64,000 nt of DNA from a bacterium (GTDB lineage Bacteria > Krumholzibacteriota > Krumholzibacteriia > Krumholzibacteriales > Krumholzibacteriaceae): contig CP070727.1 of NCBI GenBank assembly GCA_020350885.1, positions 2,744,498-2,808,497 of the forward strand. The letters are read 5' to 3'. The position numbers were made by a program, and so were the translations under genes. Below, in pieces: positions 45,075 to 54,212 of this stretch. Within the stretch, counting starts at the first letter, position 1. Every line of letters begins with the position of its first letter. A model generated the notes under the pieces. That model saw nothing but the letters and a program-made list of their open reading frames with translations. It had not been told where the DNA came from and searched no databases.

Positions 45075-45758
45075 TTACGGTCCGCAATTGTGCTGGTAGT
45101 GCTCTCCCATGAACGCGAAGTCACTCAGGTTACAGCAGGTGTCATCGTTGTAATCGCAGCACGAGTTGTAACCAGCATCGCCTTCACACTTGTTGTAGCT
45201 CTGCCCGAAGACACCGAGGTCTCCGAGGACGACCTGACAGTCGGCCGTCAGATCAGGGCTCACAATGATAATGTCAAGGCAAATAGGTGTTTCAAGGAGA
45301 CAATCCGGGTCCGCGCCTCCGAGATCATCGAGGATGATCTTACCCTGGACAGCAAGGTAGACGCCGTCTTCGAGAACACAGCCACCGCCTGCTATACGGC
45401 CGGAGATGGTCGTCTCACCGTTCGCATTTGTCAGCGAATCGGCGACAATACCACCCGGGCAGATGCACAGCTTATCCGGCGGTGTTGCGTCTTCTGTACA
45501 GGCACCCATCCAGTAATCGGTCCAGGGAATACCCGGAATACCTGCCCCGGCAGCATCCCTGACGACTACGCGGATGTAACTGTTACCGGTGCCGCACATA
45601 TCCCTGATGAACTCGAAGTCACCAGCCGGGCAAATCGAAAGCCTGCAACCCTCGTCGACAACCCAACACTCACTCTCGCAGTCATCGACATCACCCGCGT
45701 AGACTGCAGTTGCGAATACCAGCAGCAAAGAGAAAAGCAGAACTTTTCCTTTGAACAT
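45075..45758 (-). CDS. Exported cysteine-rich protein with dockerin-like C terminus
   Basis: 227-aa exported protein. Signal peptide MFKGKVLLFSLLLVFATAVYA, then a cysteine-rich domain (about 22-150) with an Ig-like beta pattern (DSLTNANGETTISGRIAGGG). The C-terminal 60 residues read SPDLTADCQVVLGDLGVFG and CDYNDDTCCNLSDFAFMGEH, two calcium-loop-like repeats similar to dockerin type I (D-x-x-x-D-x-x-V-x-x-x-D-L). Dockerins bind cohesins or anchor proteins outside the cell. Two GGAGG sites precede ATG 45758. A 20-bp dyad lies in its leader. Precise role unknown. Confidence 0.8.
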   Translation of the reverse strand: MFKGKVLLFSLLLVFATAVYAGDVDDCESECWVVDEGCRLSICPAGDFEFIRDMCGTGNSYIRVVVRDAAGAGIPGIPWTDYWMGACTEDATPPDKLCICPGGIVADSLTNANGETTISGRIAGGGCVLEDGVYLAVQGKIILDDLGGADPDCLLETPICLDIIIVSPDLTADCQVVLGDLGVFGQSYNKCEGDAGYNSCCDYNDDTCCNLSDFAFMGEHYQHNCGP

Positions 45759-45781
45759 CTCTTTAACCTCCTAAACCTCCT

Positions 45782-45801
45782 TAAAGGTTCGGGAACCTTT
45801 A
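45782..45801. promoter_or_regulatory. Inverted repeat in leader of the dockerin-like gene
   Basis: TAAAGGTTC and GAACCTTTA form a perfect 9-bp inverted repeat with a 2-bp centre (45782-45801), about 25 bp before the start codon and overlapping the ribosome-binding region. It could be an operator or a leader hairpin (8 bp, 4-nt loop). Confidence 0.45.
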
Positions 45802-45827
45802 GCTTAAATAGACAGGTTTGGGGGTAA

Positions 45828-46369
45828 CACTAACCTCCTTCCGCACGTTGGTGTTGGAGATACCAAATACTTACTCGACGAGGGAATTCTAACACAAGAG
45901 AGAAGACAATGTCAACCCTTAATTAACGGGCATTTGGGAGCGTTTCGGCCCACTTGTGAACAGCAGTGCCATACCGAATCAGGAGGGGCCATCCATGCGC
46001 TATTGAATAACTAAAACCCATTCCAATATTTGGAGTTATGAATTTCTTTCTGGGATTTTTCCTCCACCCGCCGGCGTAACATTCAGGCATCCCAACAAAT
46101 CATTCATGATGCGGACATGAAAATTTATTATACCATTCGATTCTAATACACACAAAAAACGGCAGTTCCATCGTTTTTACAGAAAAATTCCATCCTTTAC
46201 GTGAGTTTTTTGAAACATTTTCCTTGAATTATTAGTAACTAAATAGTAGTATTCATTTATGAATAATACAAAGTTAATAATGATAGAAAATTATTATTAA
46301 TCATGTGGCTGGTCGATAGATGCAGAAGAATCACATCAACGTTCCTTTAGCTCTTGTGTATGGTTACGA
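45828..46369. other. Long AT-rich spacer
   Basis: This stretch separates the leftward dockerin-like gene from the rightward PadR gene. Base composition is strongly AT-rich from about 46090 on. It includes the ATTCAT/ATGAAT dyad listed separately. I see no gene. Promoters for both neighbours are expected. Confidence 0.45.
46250..46265. promoter_or_regulatory. Dyad upstream of PadR gene (possible autoregulatory operator)
   Basis: TATTCAT-TT-ATGAATA is a perfect 7-bp inverted repeat with a 2-bp centre, about 105 bp upstream of the PadR start in an AT-rich region. PadR proteins usually bind such palindromes near their own promoter. A similar ATTCAT/ATGAAT palindrome stands before the TetR gene. 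Confidence 0.4.
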
Positions 46370-46747
46370 ATGAAAGAGGTGCCTCAGTTGAACGATCCCA
46401 ACTCTGCCGATAAGAAATTCCAGAAGGAGCTGAATGCCGGCATCGTTTCACTCGTGCTGCTGAATGTTCTGGGACGTGCGGATGAACCGACCTACGGTTA
46501 CCAGATTGCACGGGAGATCGAAACCGTTAGGGAAAACCTCCCTATTATGAAACAGGGAGCCTTCTACCCCGTTCTCAGGTCCCTCGAGAACAGCGGGCTT
46601 CTCGAGAGCACCGTGGAACCTTCGGTGTCGGGGCCTCCCCGGCGGTACTACCGTATCACGGGGGCCGGCCGCGAAGCGCTCGAACGGTGGACGACGATCT
46701 GGCAAGAGACTCGTAACTTTGTCGATTCTATATTGAAAGGAATCTAG
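46370..46747 (+). CDS. PadR-family transcriptional regulator
   Basis: 125-aa winged-helix repressor of the PadR family. The DNA-binding core is visible: GIVSLVLLNVLGRADEPTYGYQIARE, then MKQGAFYPVLRSLENSGLL and a wing with RRYYRITGAGREAL. The N terminus is longer than usual by about 20 residues. ATG 46370 has only a weak upstream signal. Its stop is followed by the HAAS/sensor membrane protein gene one base later, so the two are co-translated. Such pairs link a membrane sensor to a transcription factor. Target genes may include its own operon. Confidence 0.9.
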   Translation: MKEVPQLNDPNSADKKFQKELNAGIVSLVLLNVLGRADEPTYGYQIAREIETVRENLPIMKQGAFYPVLRSLENSGLLESTVEPSVSGPPRRYYRITGAGREALERWTTIWQETRNFVDSILKGI

Positions 46748-46748
46748 T

Positions 46749-47639
46749 ATGAGCAACCACATACAGGGATATCTGGATCAGTTGAAATCGGCGCTTGCCG
46801 GTAGCGATCCCGCTCTCGTCCAGGACGCACTCGCCGATGCCGAGGAGCATCTGACAACAGCGGTGGAGCAAGCCATAGCCGGACAGCCCGGAACGACCGA
46901 AGAGGAGGTACTACCCATGATTGTCGAACGATACGGAACGCCGAACGAGGTCGCCTCGGCGTACAGGGAGATCGAAACACATACGAAGCCGGCACTCGCT
47001 CCCTCCGAGGGACGGGAAAGCCGATCCATCGCCGCACGATTCTTCGGTGTGCTCGCCGAGCCCAGAACGTACGGTGCGCTGCTGTATATGATCCTCTCAC
47101 TCGTGACCGGGATCATCTACTTCACGTGGGCACTAACCGGTTTCTCCCTCTCCATAGGGCTCATCATACTGATCATCGGGATCTTCGTCGTCGGCTTCTA
47201 CCTCCTCTCCCTCCGCGGCATCGCCCTCGTAGAGGGACGCATCGTCGAGGCGCTGCTCGGGGTGCGGATGCCACGCAGGCCGCTCTTCTCGCATAAGGGG
47301 CTCGGTCTGTGGGGGCGGTTCAAGGATCTCGTCGCCGACCGGCTCACATGGACGGCACTCGCCTACATGATCATCCAGCTCCCGCTGGGTATCATCTACT
47401 TCACCCTCGCCGTGACCCTGGTCTGCACCTCCCTCGGTCTCGTCGCCTATCCGGTGCTGTCACTGATATTCGATGTGCCTATCATGGTAACGGGGAACGT
47501 GTACTACTACGTACCGGGCTGGGCTCTGCCGTTCGTGACCATCATCGGCTTTCTCCTGCTGGTTCTTACGATGCATCTCGCCCGGCTCATCGCGATGATG
47601 CACGGGGCGATCGCCAAGCTCATGCTCGTGCGGGAATAG
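46749..47639 (+). CDS. HAAS/sensor-domain integral membrane protein paired with PadR
   Basis: 296-aa membrane protein. Residues about 1-75 resemble the HAAS/DUF1700 domain (YLDQLKSALAGSDPALVQDALADAE), a helical domain usually linked to PadR. Then come two copies of the putative-sensor pattern, each of two long hydrophobic helices: MILSLVTGIIYFTWALTG and MIIQLPLGIIYFTLAVT. This fits the Sensor (PF13796-type) fold. It begins one base after the PadR stop. A strong terminator follows. It presumably detects a membrane signal and controls PadR. Confidence 0.85.
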   Translation: MSNHIQGYLDQLKSALAGSDPALVQDALADAEEHLTTAVEQAIAGQPGTTEEEVLPMIVERYGTPNEVASAYREIETHTKPALAPSEGRESRSIAARFFGVLAEPRTYGALLYMILSLVTGIIYFTWALTGFSLSIGLIILIIGIFVVGFYLLSLRGIALVEGRIVEALLGVRMPRRPLFSHKGLGLWGRFKDLVADRLTWTALAYMIIQLPLGIIYFTLAVTLVCTSLGLVAYPVLSLIFDVPIMVTGNVYYYVPGWALPFVTIIGFLLLVLTMHLARLIAMMHGAIAKLMLVRE

Positions 47640-47680
47640 CGGTGCGGCTGCAAGACCCACCGGAATCGTTTACTTACAGA

Positions 47681-47714
47681 GGGAGGGAGGAACCGCAGAT
47701 TGTTCCTCCCTCCC
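47681..47714 (+). terminator. Rho-independent terminator after PadR/sensor operon
   Basis: A perfect 13-bp stem (47681-47693 with 47702-47714; GGGAGGGAGGAAC with GTTCCTCCCTCCC) with an 8-nt loop, followed by TTGTATCGTT. It lies between the operon end (47639) and the oppositely oriented RND gene end (47746), so it could work in both directions. Confidence 0.7.
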
Positions 47715-47745
47715 TTGTATCGTTGACCCGCAAGGTATCCGTTGA

Positions 47746-50700
47746 TCAAGACCGATGCTTTGCCTCCCTGCGGCCCGCCGCCGTCAGTTTATCCATGATC
47801 GTATAGGTTGCCGGTATCACGAAGAGGGTGAAAAAAGCCGAGATCAATACACCGCCGATCTGAACGATCGCCATCGGGGCTCGGAACTCAAGGCCGGCGC
47901 CGCCGACCGCCTGCGGGATCATCCCTACGGCGATGGCGAGGTTCGCCATGAGGATCGGCCTGAGACGGGTGGGGCATGCGGCAAGGAGGGCCTCCCTGAC
48001 GAGCATTCCCTGCTTTCGTAGCTGGGCGGTGTAGTCGAGCATGAGGATCGCGTTGTTCACGACGATTCCCACGAGCATCACGACCGACATCAGGGAGAAT
48101 ATGTTGATCGTCTCGCCGGACAGGAAAAGGGCGATCGAGACACCGATGAGCGCCAGTGGCAGGGTGATCATCACCGTGATCGGGTGGACGAAGCTCTCCA
48201 GGATGGCGGCCATCACGATGTATACGAGGATGATCGCCAGAATGAGGGCCGTGAAGATCGAGGCGAAGGATTCGTCCTGTATCTCGGCGTAACCACCGTA
48301 CCTGACGGTAACATCCGGCGGCAGTGTGATCCCGGCAAGCTCCGCATCGATCATGGCACGCGCCTCGCTCAGGGTACCGGATCCGATGTTGGCGGAGACT
48401 TCAACCATACGCTGTTTATCCTTACGCTGGATCTCCGAATCGCCCGACCGGGTCCTGAGATCTCCGATATCTGCAAGGGGAACGGTAAAGCCTGCACGGG
48501 AAGGCACCGGAATATCCTCTAGGAAGGCCGGATCACGGCGCGCATGCTCGGCGTATTTGACCACGATGTCGTACTCCTCGCCCCCCTCACGGTACACACC
48601 CGCCTCCACACCCTCGTATGCAGCCCTGAGCAGTGTACCCATCGTTGCCGTCGTGAGTCCGCGTTCGGCAAGCTGCCTGCGCCTCGGAAGCACGTTGATC
48701 TCGGGCTTTCCCGCCTCACGGCTCGTCTGGATCTCCACAAGGCCTGCCACTCTGCTCACGGCGGCGAGCACCTTGTCGGCCGCTTCATCGAGCGCCGCCT
48801 GGTTGTTCGAGAGAACCTCGATAGAGAGCTCGGCCCCGCCACCGCTCTCTCTCTCTTCCTCCGTCACGAGTATCTCCGCATCCGGTATGCCGGCGAGCTC
48901 GGGCCGGATGACGTTCATGAACTCTGTGACGTGGAGGTCACGCTCATCGGGGCTTACGAGTGTAGCGATTATGGCGGCATCCTCCACGCCCCGGTTACCT
49001 CCCCCTATCTTGACGATTACCCCTTCCACCTCTTCATGGCTTCGCAGGATATCTTCGACACGCGATGCGACCTCCCGTGTCCGCTCGATGCTCGTACCAG
49101 CAGGAAGCTCCGCCTGGACGATTACCATGTTTTGATCGATCTTGGGCATGAACTCGCCGCCCACGAACCTGAATAGGAAGATGGCGAGGAAGAATCCCAC
49201 AACGGCGATCGTGACCGGGATCCATCGCCGGGAGATGAAGACGCCGAGTATGTCCCGGTAGCCAGAAGCCATCCGCTGGTAGAAACCATCCCAGCGTCTG
49301 CCCAGGCGTTCGCCTAATCCGTCGTATCGAGGATCGCCCGGCTTCGCCTTGGGCCGGAGAACCCTGGCGGAAAGCATCGGAACGATCGTGAAACAGACAA
49401 AGAGTGAAAAGATGGTCGCATAGACCACCGTGAGACCGAACTGAAGGAAGAAGCGGCCGATGATCCCATGCATGAAGGCGATCGGAGTGAAGACCACGAT
49501 ATTGGTGAGGGTCGAGGCCATTACGGCCACGGCGACCTGCCCCGTACCCTGCACGGCAGCCTCGTACGGTTCGGTCCCGTCGTGGACGAGCCGGCTTATG
49601 TTCTCGATAACGACGATCGAGTTCGTGACAAGGGTGCCGATCGAGATGCCGAGTGCCATAAGCGACATGATGTTCAATGTGAATCCGGAACCGTCCATGA
49701 TGAGAAAGGTCGCCACCACGGAGACGGGCATCGAGATGGCCGCTATAAGGGTCTGGCGCCAGCTATGGAGGAATGCCAATAGCAGGATCGCCGTGAGCAT
49801 GATGCCGATGGCGATATTCTGCAGTACATCGTTCACGGCATCCTCTACGAACGTCGCCGAGTTGTGCGAGATGGTGATCTGGATGTCCGGAGCGATCGTC
49901 GCCCGAAGCCTGTTGAGTGCTCTGTAGACACCGTGGGAGACCTCGACGGTGTTTCCGTCCGAACGCTTATTGATCGAAAGCCCGATCACCGCCTGGCCGT
50001 TGTAGGTCGATGACTCCCTGAGCTCCTCGGTCGTATCCAGAATATCCGCGACCTCCGAGAGAGGCACGGAGCCCCCTCTGGGTAGCGGCAGGCGGAATTC
50101 GGCGAGCTCTTCGGGGGTGGTCACCTCACCCACCATCCGCAATGTGATCTCCCGGGGCCCTCTCGTGATATGACCGGCTGGCACATTGAGATTACCGGCC
50201 GCCACGATCCCCACGACATCGAGGAGACTGAGCCCGTAGGGGCGGAGCCGCTCCGGAGCCACCTCGATGCGGATTTCACGCTCCCGCTTACCGGTGATGC
50301 CCACCTCTGCAATACCATCGATCCGGCTGAGGCGTTCCTTTATGACCTTGTCGGCGATCTGATAGATCTCCTCAAGCGGCCGGGGTCCGGAAACGGCGAC
50401 CTCCATGATCGGGAAAGCCTGGATGTCGAATTTCTGGATGACCGATTTCTCTGCATCGTCGGGCATCTCCGCCTGTATCGCATCGACCTTGTCCTTGACA
50501 TCTATGGCATCGAGATCGACATCGGTTTCGAGCTCGAACTCGATGAAGACCAGCGAGAGGTTCTCCTGCGAGATCGACTGCAGGTTCTTCACATTGGCAA
50601 TCGTCGATACCGCATCCTCTATCTTCTTCGTAACCTGCGTCTCGACCTCACCGGGAGAAGCGCCCGGGTAGATCGTGGTCACCATGATAAAGGGAAACTC

Positions 50701-50820
50701 GACGTTGGGCATGAGCTCGATGACCATGCGGTTGTATGAATAGATGCCGAGCACGATGAAGGCCATGAGCAGCATGGTCGTCAGAACAGGTCGACGAACG
50801 AATATCCGTATCAGGTTCAT
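47746..50820 (-). CDS. RND-family efflux pump inner-membrane subunit (HAE/AcrB type)
   Basis: Proton-driven exporter of 1024 aa. The family layout is complete: first helix PVLTTMLLMAFIVLGIYSYN, periplasmic domain with FPFIMVTTIYPGASPGEVE, the central helix block LMALGISIGTLVTNSIVVIEN with the proton-relay region, RWIPVTIAVVGFFLAIFLF starting the second half, FVGGEFMPKIDQN, and a matching block SVVMLVGIVVNNAIL. ATG 50820 has GGGAGG upstream. The longer frame to 50997 lies inside the adaptor gene and is spurious. It is the last gene of the TetR-TolC-MFP-RND operon. Likely substrates are drugs or other hydrophobic compounds. Confidence 0.95.
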   Translation of the reverse strand: MNLIRIFVRRPVLTTMLLMAFIVLGIYSYNRMVIELMPNVEFPFIMVTTIYPGASPGEVETQVTKKIEDAVSTIANVKNLQSISQENLSLVFIEFELETDVDLDAIDVKDKVDAIQAEMPDDAEKSVIQKFDIQAFPIMEVAVSGPRPLEEIYQIADKVIKERLSRIDGIAEVGITGKREREIRIEVAPERLRPYGLSLLDVVGIVAAGNLNVPAGHITRGPREITLRMVGEVTTPEELAEFRLPLPRGGSVPLSEVADILDTTEELRESSTYNGQAVIGLSINKRSDGNTVEVSHGVYRALNRLRATIAPDIQITISHNSATFVEDAVNDVLQNIAIGIMLTAILLLAFLHSWRQTLIAAISMPVSVVATFLIMDGSGFTLNIMSLMALGISIGTLVTNSIVVIENISRLVHDGTEPYEAAVQGTGQVAVAVMASTLTNIVVFTPIAFMHGIIGRFFLQFGLTVVYATIFSLFVCFTIVPMLSARVLRPKAKPGDPRYDGLGERLGRRWDGFYQRMASGYRDILGVFISRRWIPVTIAVVGFFLAIFLFRFVGGEFMPKIDQNMVIVQAELPAGTSIERTREVASRVEDILRSHEEVEGVIVKIGGGNRGVEDAAIIATLVSPDERDLHVTEFMNVIRPELAGIPDAEILVTEEERESGGGAELSIEVLSNNQAALDEAADKVLAAVSRVAGLVEIQTSREAGKPEINVLPRRRQLAERGLTTATMGTLLRAAYEGVEAGVYREGGEEYDIVVKYAEHARRDPAFLEDIPVPSRAGFTVPLADIGDLRTRSGDSEIQRKDKQRMVEVSANIGSGTLSEARAMIDAELAGITLPPDVTVRYGGYAEIQDESFASIFTALILAIILVYIVMAAILESFVHPITVMITLPLALIGVSIALFLSGETINIFSLMSVVMLVGIVVNNAILMLDYTAQLRKQGMLVREALLAACPTRLRPILMANLAIAVGMIPQAVGGAGLEFRAPMAIVQIGGVLISAFFTLFVIPATYTIMDKLTAAGRREAKHRS

Positions 50821-50821
50821 C

Positions 50822-51934
50822 TTAACGTTCCTCCCCACCGCTGATGATCTTGACGAGATCACCGTCGTCGATCCTGGTCTTTCCGAACTCGACGACCCGC
50901 TCACCGGCCGCAATCCCCGAGAGCACCTCCACATCATCGGATGTCCTGAGACCCGTTTCGATTGCGCGGAGGCGTGCGTAATCCTTACCGTCCTCACCCG
51001 GTTCGACCACGAAGACCGTGTAACGATCGTCCGTCTGCATCAGGCAATCGATGGGGATCTTGACTATCCCCCGCCGTTCGCCGGTGCGGACCCGGAAGCT
51101 TATGAGCAGTCCCGGTATGAGCTTCCTGTCGGGATTGGGAAAGAGAGCCTCGCCCTCGAGCAGGTGCGTCTCCGGATCGGCCGCAAGATCGAGCCTATTG
51201 ACCGTACCCTCACCGGAATCACCCGTGCTGTTAGAGCGCCAGACCGCCTTCTGGCCGACACGCAAGGCGATCGCCTGGCGGCTCCCCGCTTCGAAGACAA
51301 TCTTGACGGAATCGGTCCGAGCCACCCAGGCGAGGGGTTTGTGTGCGGGGGCCATCTCCCCTTCCTCGATATCGATACTCGTTACGATCCCTGCATGCGA
51401 TGCGACAAGGTTCGTACTCTCCCGGGCGTTTACGAGATCCGACTTTGCAACTTTGAGAGCGAGCTCCGCCTTGTCGAGTGCCTGCTTCGAGACCGCCCCT
51501 TCATCGTAGAGCTTCCGCATGCGCCGGGCATCGGCGAGGGCATCCTCGTACAGGGCCTTCGATCTGTTATAGGAGTGGAGCATAGGATTCGGGGCGGTCT
51601 TCTCGAGCCGCACGATGACATCGCCTGCGTTCACACGGTCTCCTTCCTCCCTCACGACATCGATCACACGAATTGAATTCGTCGAGACGACGGGATACTG
51701 GAACGAGCCCTCGACCGTCCCGGCCAGTGTGGTCCACAATTCGAGATCACCGATTGCGGCAGCGATGACCTCCACCGGTTTCCCCTCACTCTCCTGCACC
51801 GAGCGTATGCTCGCGAAGATCTCCCGCTGGCTCAACCGCCAGAATCTGACTGCGAATACGGCCACGACGACAGCAACAACGACCCAGAGTATCAGCCTGC
51901 CGCGTCCCCGTTTTGTCTTCCTCGTGTCATTCAT
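50822..51934 (-). CDS. RND efflux periplasmic adaptor (membrane fusion protein)
   Basis: 370-aa HlyD/AcrA-type adaptor that links the RND pump to the outer-membrane channel. After a single N-terminal membrane helix (RLILWVVVAVVVAVFAVRFW), residues about 65-110 form a lipoyl-like half (VIDVVREEGDRVNAGDVIV), then an alpha-helical hairpin (about 110-170), the second lipoyl half (ASHAGIVTSIDIEEGEMA) and a beta-barrel and membrane-proximal part (KLIPGLLISFRVRTGERR). GAAGGAG precedes ATG 51934. The stop is 1 bp from the RND start, so the pair is coupled. Confidence 0.93.
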   Translation of the reverse strand: MNDTRKTKRGRGRLILWVVVAVVVAVFAVRFWRLSQREIFASIRSVQESEGKPVEVIAAAIGDLELWTTLAGTVEGSFQYPVVSTNSIRVIDVVREEGDRVNAGDVIVRLEKTAPNPMLHSYNRSKALYEDALADARRMRKLYDEGAVSKQALDKAELALKVAKSDLVNARESTNLVASHAGIVTSIDIEEGEMAPAHKPLAWVARTDSVKIVFEAGSRQAIALRVGQKAVWRSNSTGDSGEGTVNRLDLAADPETHLLEGEALFPNPDRKLIPGLLISFRVRTGERRGIVKIPIDCLMQTDDRYTVFVVEPGEDGKDYARLRAIETGLRTSDDVEVLSGIAAGERVVEFGKTRIDDGDLVKIISGGEER

Positions 51935-51947
51935 TACCCGTCTCCTT

Positions 51948-53345
51948 CTATTGATTGATCGTTATATTTGAATAATCCTTGCTGCCGACCGCCAGCTCGA
52001 GGTAGGCCTCCGCCATATTGAGCGTATACAACGCCTCGGCTAGCTGGCCGCGTGCGGTCGTCATCGCCAGCTCCGCATCCAGACGTTCGAGCGGGGTCGC
52101 CAGGCCGTTCCGGAGGCGCACCACAGAGAGGCGATGAGCCTCTTCCGCCAATCGAACGGTCTCCCGGCGTCCCTCGAGGGCTGTGATTGCACTCTCGAGG
52201 GAAAGCCAGGCACGCCGAACGGCCAGCTCCTTGTCGCGCTGCACACGCTCCAACTCGAGCTCGGCGAGACGGAGATTCGCCCTTGCCTCGCGTATCTTTC
52301 CCTTGGCATTGAGACCGTCGAATATCGGTACATGCATACCTACCTGCACCGCTGCCACCTTGGCTATCAGTTCCTCGTCCGGCAGGAGATCCTTCGACCA
52401 CTGGGTTTGGATCGCGTAGAAGGCGGAAAGTTGCAGCATCGGATACCGCTCGGCCTTGGAGATGCGGAGGAAATGCTTCCTGGCCTCTACATGGTTCTCG
52501 AGCGCCTTGATCTCCGCACTCCCCCCATGCATCACGGCCAGCAGCGTTTCGAGATCACCGGCATGGTGCGCCGATTTCAGGGAATCCGATAGAACGATCT
52601 CTACATCGGGGCCCAATCCACAGCGCCGTCTCAGGAGTATCAACGCCTGATCCAGATTGTTCCGTGCTCCCACGAGGGGTGTCTTTCTGTTGGCGAGCTC
52701 AACTTCGGCACGCATCACATCGAACCTGCTCACCACCCCTTCATCGAAGCCGGCCCGTGCGACACGCACCGCCTCCTCGGTTTCGTGCAACGCCTTCTCG
52801 GCGATACGGACGAACTCGGAGGCGAGCAGCACCCCGAAGTAGGCCTCTTTTATGTTGAAACGCACATAATCGGAAGCCGCTTGCTCCTGAAACCGGAACG
52901 ACCTGAGGTAGGCCCGTGCGGCATCGAGGCCGGCCGAGACACGGCCCGCCGCCCAGAGAACCTGCGTGAGATTCGCCGATCCTTGAAAATCGTTGTCCTC
53001 ACCAATTTCGACCTTGGCCGGCGCATCGGAATCCTCCCGGAACTCCTCTGGGAGAAAGAACGCGGGTTTGAGAAAGTTGCGTCCGTACTGACCCGTGAGA
53101 CTGAGTTGTGGAAATGCCGCCGACTTGGCCTGCGTCACCTGGCCCTCCGCTCCTGCGATGGCCTGCTCCGCCTGGAGGAGTGTCTCGTCATTCTCGAGCC
53201 CCAGCTCGATCGCCCTCTCGAGGGACAGAACGAGCTTCGCCTCCCGGGCCCCCACCGGCCCGCAGATCAGTAGCGTACCAGCGAGAGATACGATTAATGA
53301 GAAAAGCAACAACCGGTCGCATTGCTTCTTAGGAATATGATCCAT
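51948..53345 (-). CDS. TolC-family outer-membrane efflux channel
   Basis: 465-aa outer-membrane channel of tripartite pumps. Signal peptide (LLLFSLIVSLAGTLLICGPVGA), then the TolC repeat structure: LSLERAIELGLENDETLLQA and QAKSAAFPQLSLTGQYGRN in the first repeat, ISKAERYPMLQLSAFYAIQT in the second, with long helical stretches between. ATG 53345 overlaps the TetR stop (TGATG) and has ACGGAGG upstream. It belongs to the efflux operon. Confidence 0.93.
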   Translation of the reverse strand: MDHIPKKQCDRLLLFSLIVSLAGTLLICGPVGAREAKLVLSLERAIELGLENDETLLQAEQAIAGAEGQVTQAKSAAFPQLSLTGQYGRNFLKPAFFLPEEFREDSDAPAKVEIGEDNDFQGSANLTQVLWAAGRVSAGLDAARAYLRSFRFQEQAASDYVRFNIKEAYFGVLLASEFVRIAEKALHETEEAVRVARAGFDEGVVSRFDVMRAEVELANRKTPLVGARNNLDQALILLRRRCGLGPDVEIVLSDSLKSAHHAGDLETLLAVMHGGSAEIKALENHVEARKHFLRISKAERYPMLQLSAFYAIQTQWSKDLLPDEELIAKVAAVQVGMHVPIFDGLNAKGKIREARANLRLAELELERVQRDKELAVRRAWLSLESAITALEGRRETVRLAEEAHRLSVVRLRNGLATPLERLDAELAMTTARGQLAEALYTLNMAEAYLELAVGSKDYSNITINQ

Positions 53346-54052
53346 CAATCTTCCTCCGTTCCGGTTGCATCGTCTTTGGATATTTCCAGGGGTTTCAGGA
53401 TAATCCTATCGATCAGGGAGGCTGCTGTGTTGAAGGCGGCCGTGTTTCCGCTCTCTGCAAACATGTACATGAGCCTGTGTATCGCCCCGATGAGAATGGC
53501 CGAGACGGCTTCCGGATCCTCATCCCGCATCTCGCCGCATTCGATCGCCTGTTTGATGAGCCCCGCCACGTGGGCACAGTAGTTACACATCTCATTCTTG
53601 ACGAGTCCCTTGAGTCTCATTGGATTCTCGTTGATGAATATGAGCAGTAGCTTGCTGTTGTCCCTGAGATGATCGATCGCCACTGCGAGCCGGCACCTGA
53701 GCTGATCCAGTGGAGAATCATCGGGATTGCACCTTTCATCCCTCTTGCGGTGAAACTCCCCGAGATAGTTCTCGAGGAGCTCGCGAAAGATATCTTCCTT
53801 GCTCTCGAAGTGGAGATAGAGCTTGCCGACGGAGAGCTTGGCCCTGTCGGCTATCTGCTTCACACTCGTACCCTCGTATCCATAATCTGCGAAGAGCTCC
53901 ATCGCCCCTGAGAGGATGAGTTCTTTGGCTCTCCTTCGCTCGTCTTCCTTCCACGAGGAGCTTTCCCGGCTCAGGGCACCAGAGGCGTTCACCTCTTCCT
54001 GCCCGTTTCCGATCGGGCCGGGATCCGCCGCGCTGGGATCATCGAAACTCAT
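53345..54052 (-). CDS. TetR-family transcriptional regulator of efflux operon
   Basis: 235-aa repressor. The helix-turn-helix is typical: AKELILSGAMELFADYGYEG followed by TSVKQIADRAKLSVGKLYLH and FESKEDIFRELLENY. The N-terminal 35 residues are low in structure and rich in serine and proline. The ligand domain (about 100-225) is variable. GGAGGAG stands before ATG 54052. As first gene of the operon with TolC, adaptor and RND, it most likely represses the set until a ligand binds. Two palindrome-like sites lie upstream. Confidence 0.93.
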   Translation of the reverse strand: MSFDDPSAADPGPIGNGQEEVNASGALSRESSSWKEDERRRAKELILSGAMELFADYGYEGTSVKQIADRAKLSVGKLYLHFESKEDIFRELLENYLGEFHRKRDERCNPDDSPLDQLRCRLAVAIDHLRDNSKLLLIFINENPMRLKGLVKNEMCNYCAHVAGLIKQAIECGEMRDEDPEAVSAILIGAIHRLMYMFAESGNTAAFNTAASLIDRIILKPLEISKDDATGTEED

Positions 54053-54095
54053 AACTCCTCCACAAATAAAAAGTTAGCCATAACATTGAACCCAA

Positions 54096-54129
54096 ATTCA
54101 TATTAGAAATCTAAATTCATATTATGAAT
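54096..54129. promoter_or_regulatory. Candidate TetR operator pair upstream of efflux operon
   Basis: ATTCATA-T-TATGAAT (54115-54129) is a perfect palindrome; a half-conserved copy ATTCATATTAGAAAT (54096-54110) lies 19 bp away. They sit 45-75 bp upstream of the TetR start, the expected place for an autoregulatory operator. Confidence 0.55.
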
Positions 54130-54212
54130 CTATGTTCTATACTACGCCGCCGCAAGGAGAATGTTTCGTGTATTCGTCATTGAGAGGCTAGTCATCGTGG
54201 ATTGAAAGGGAT

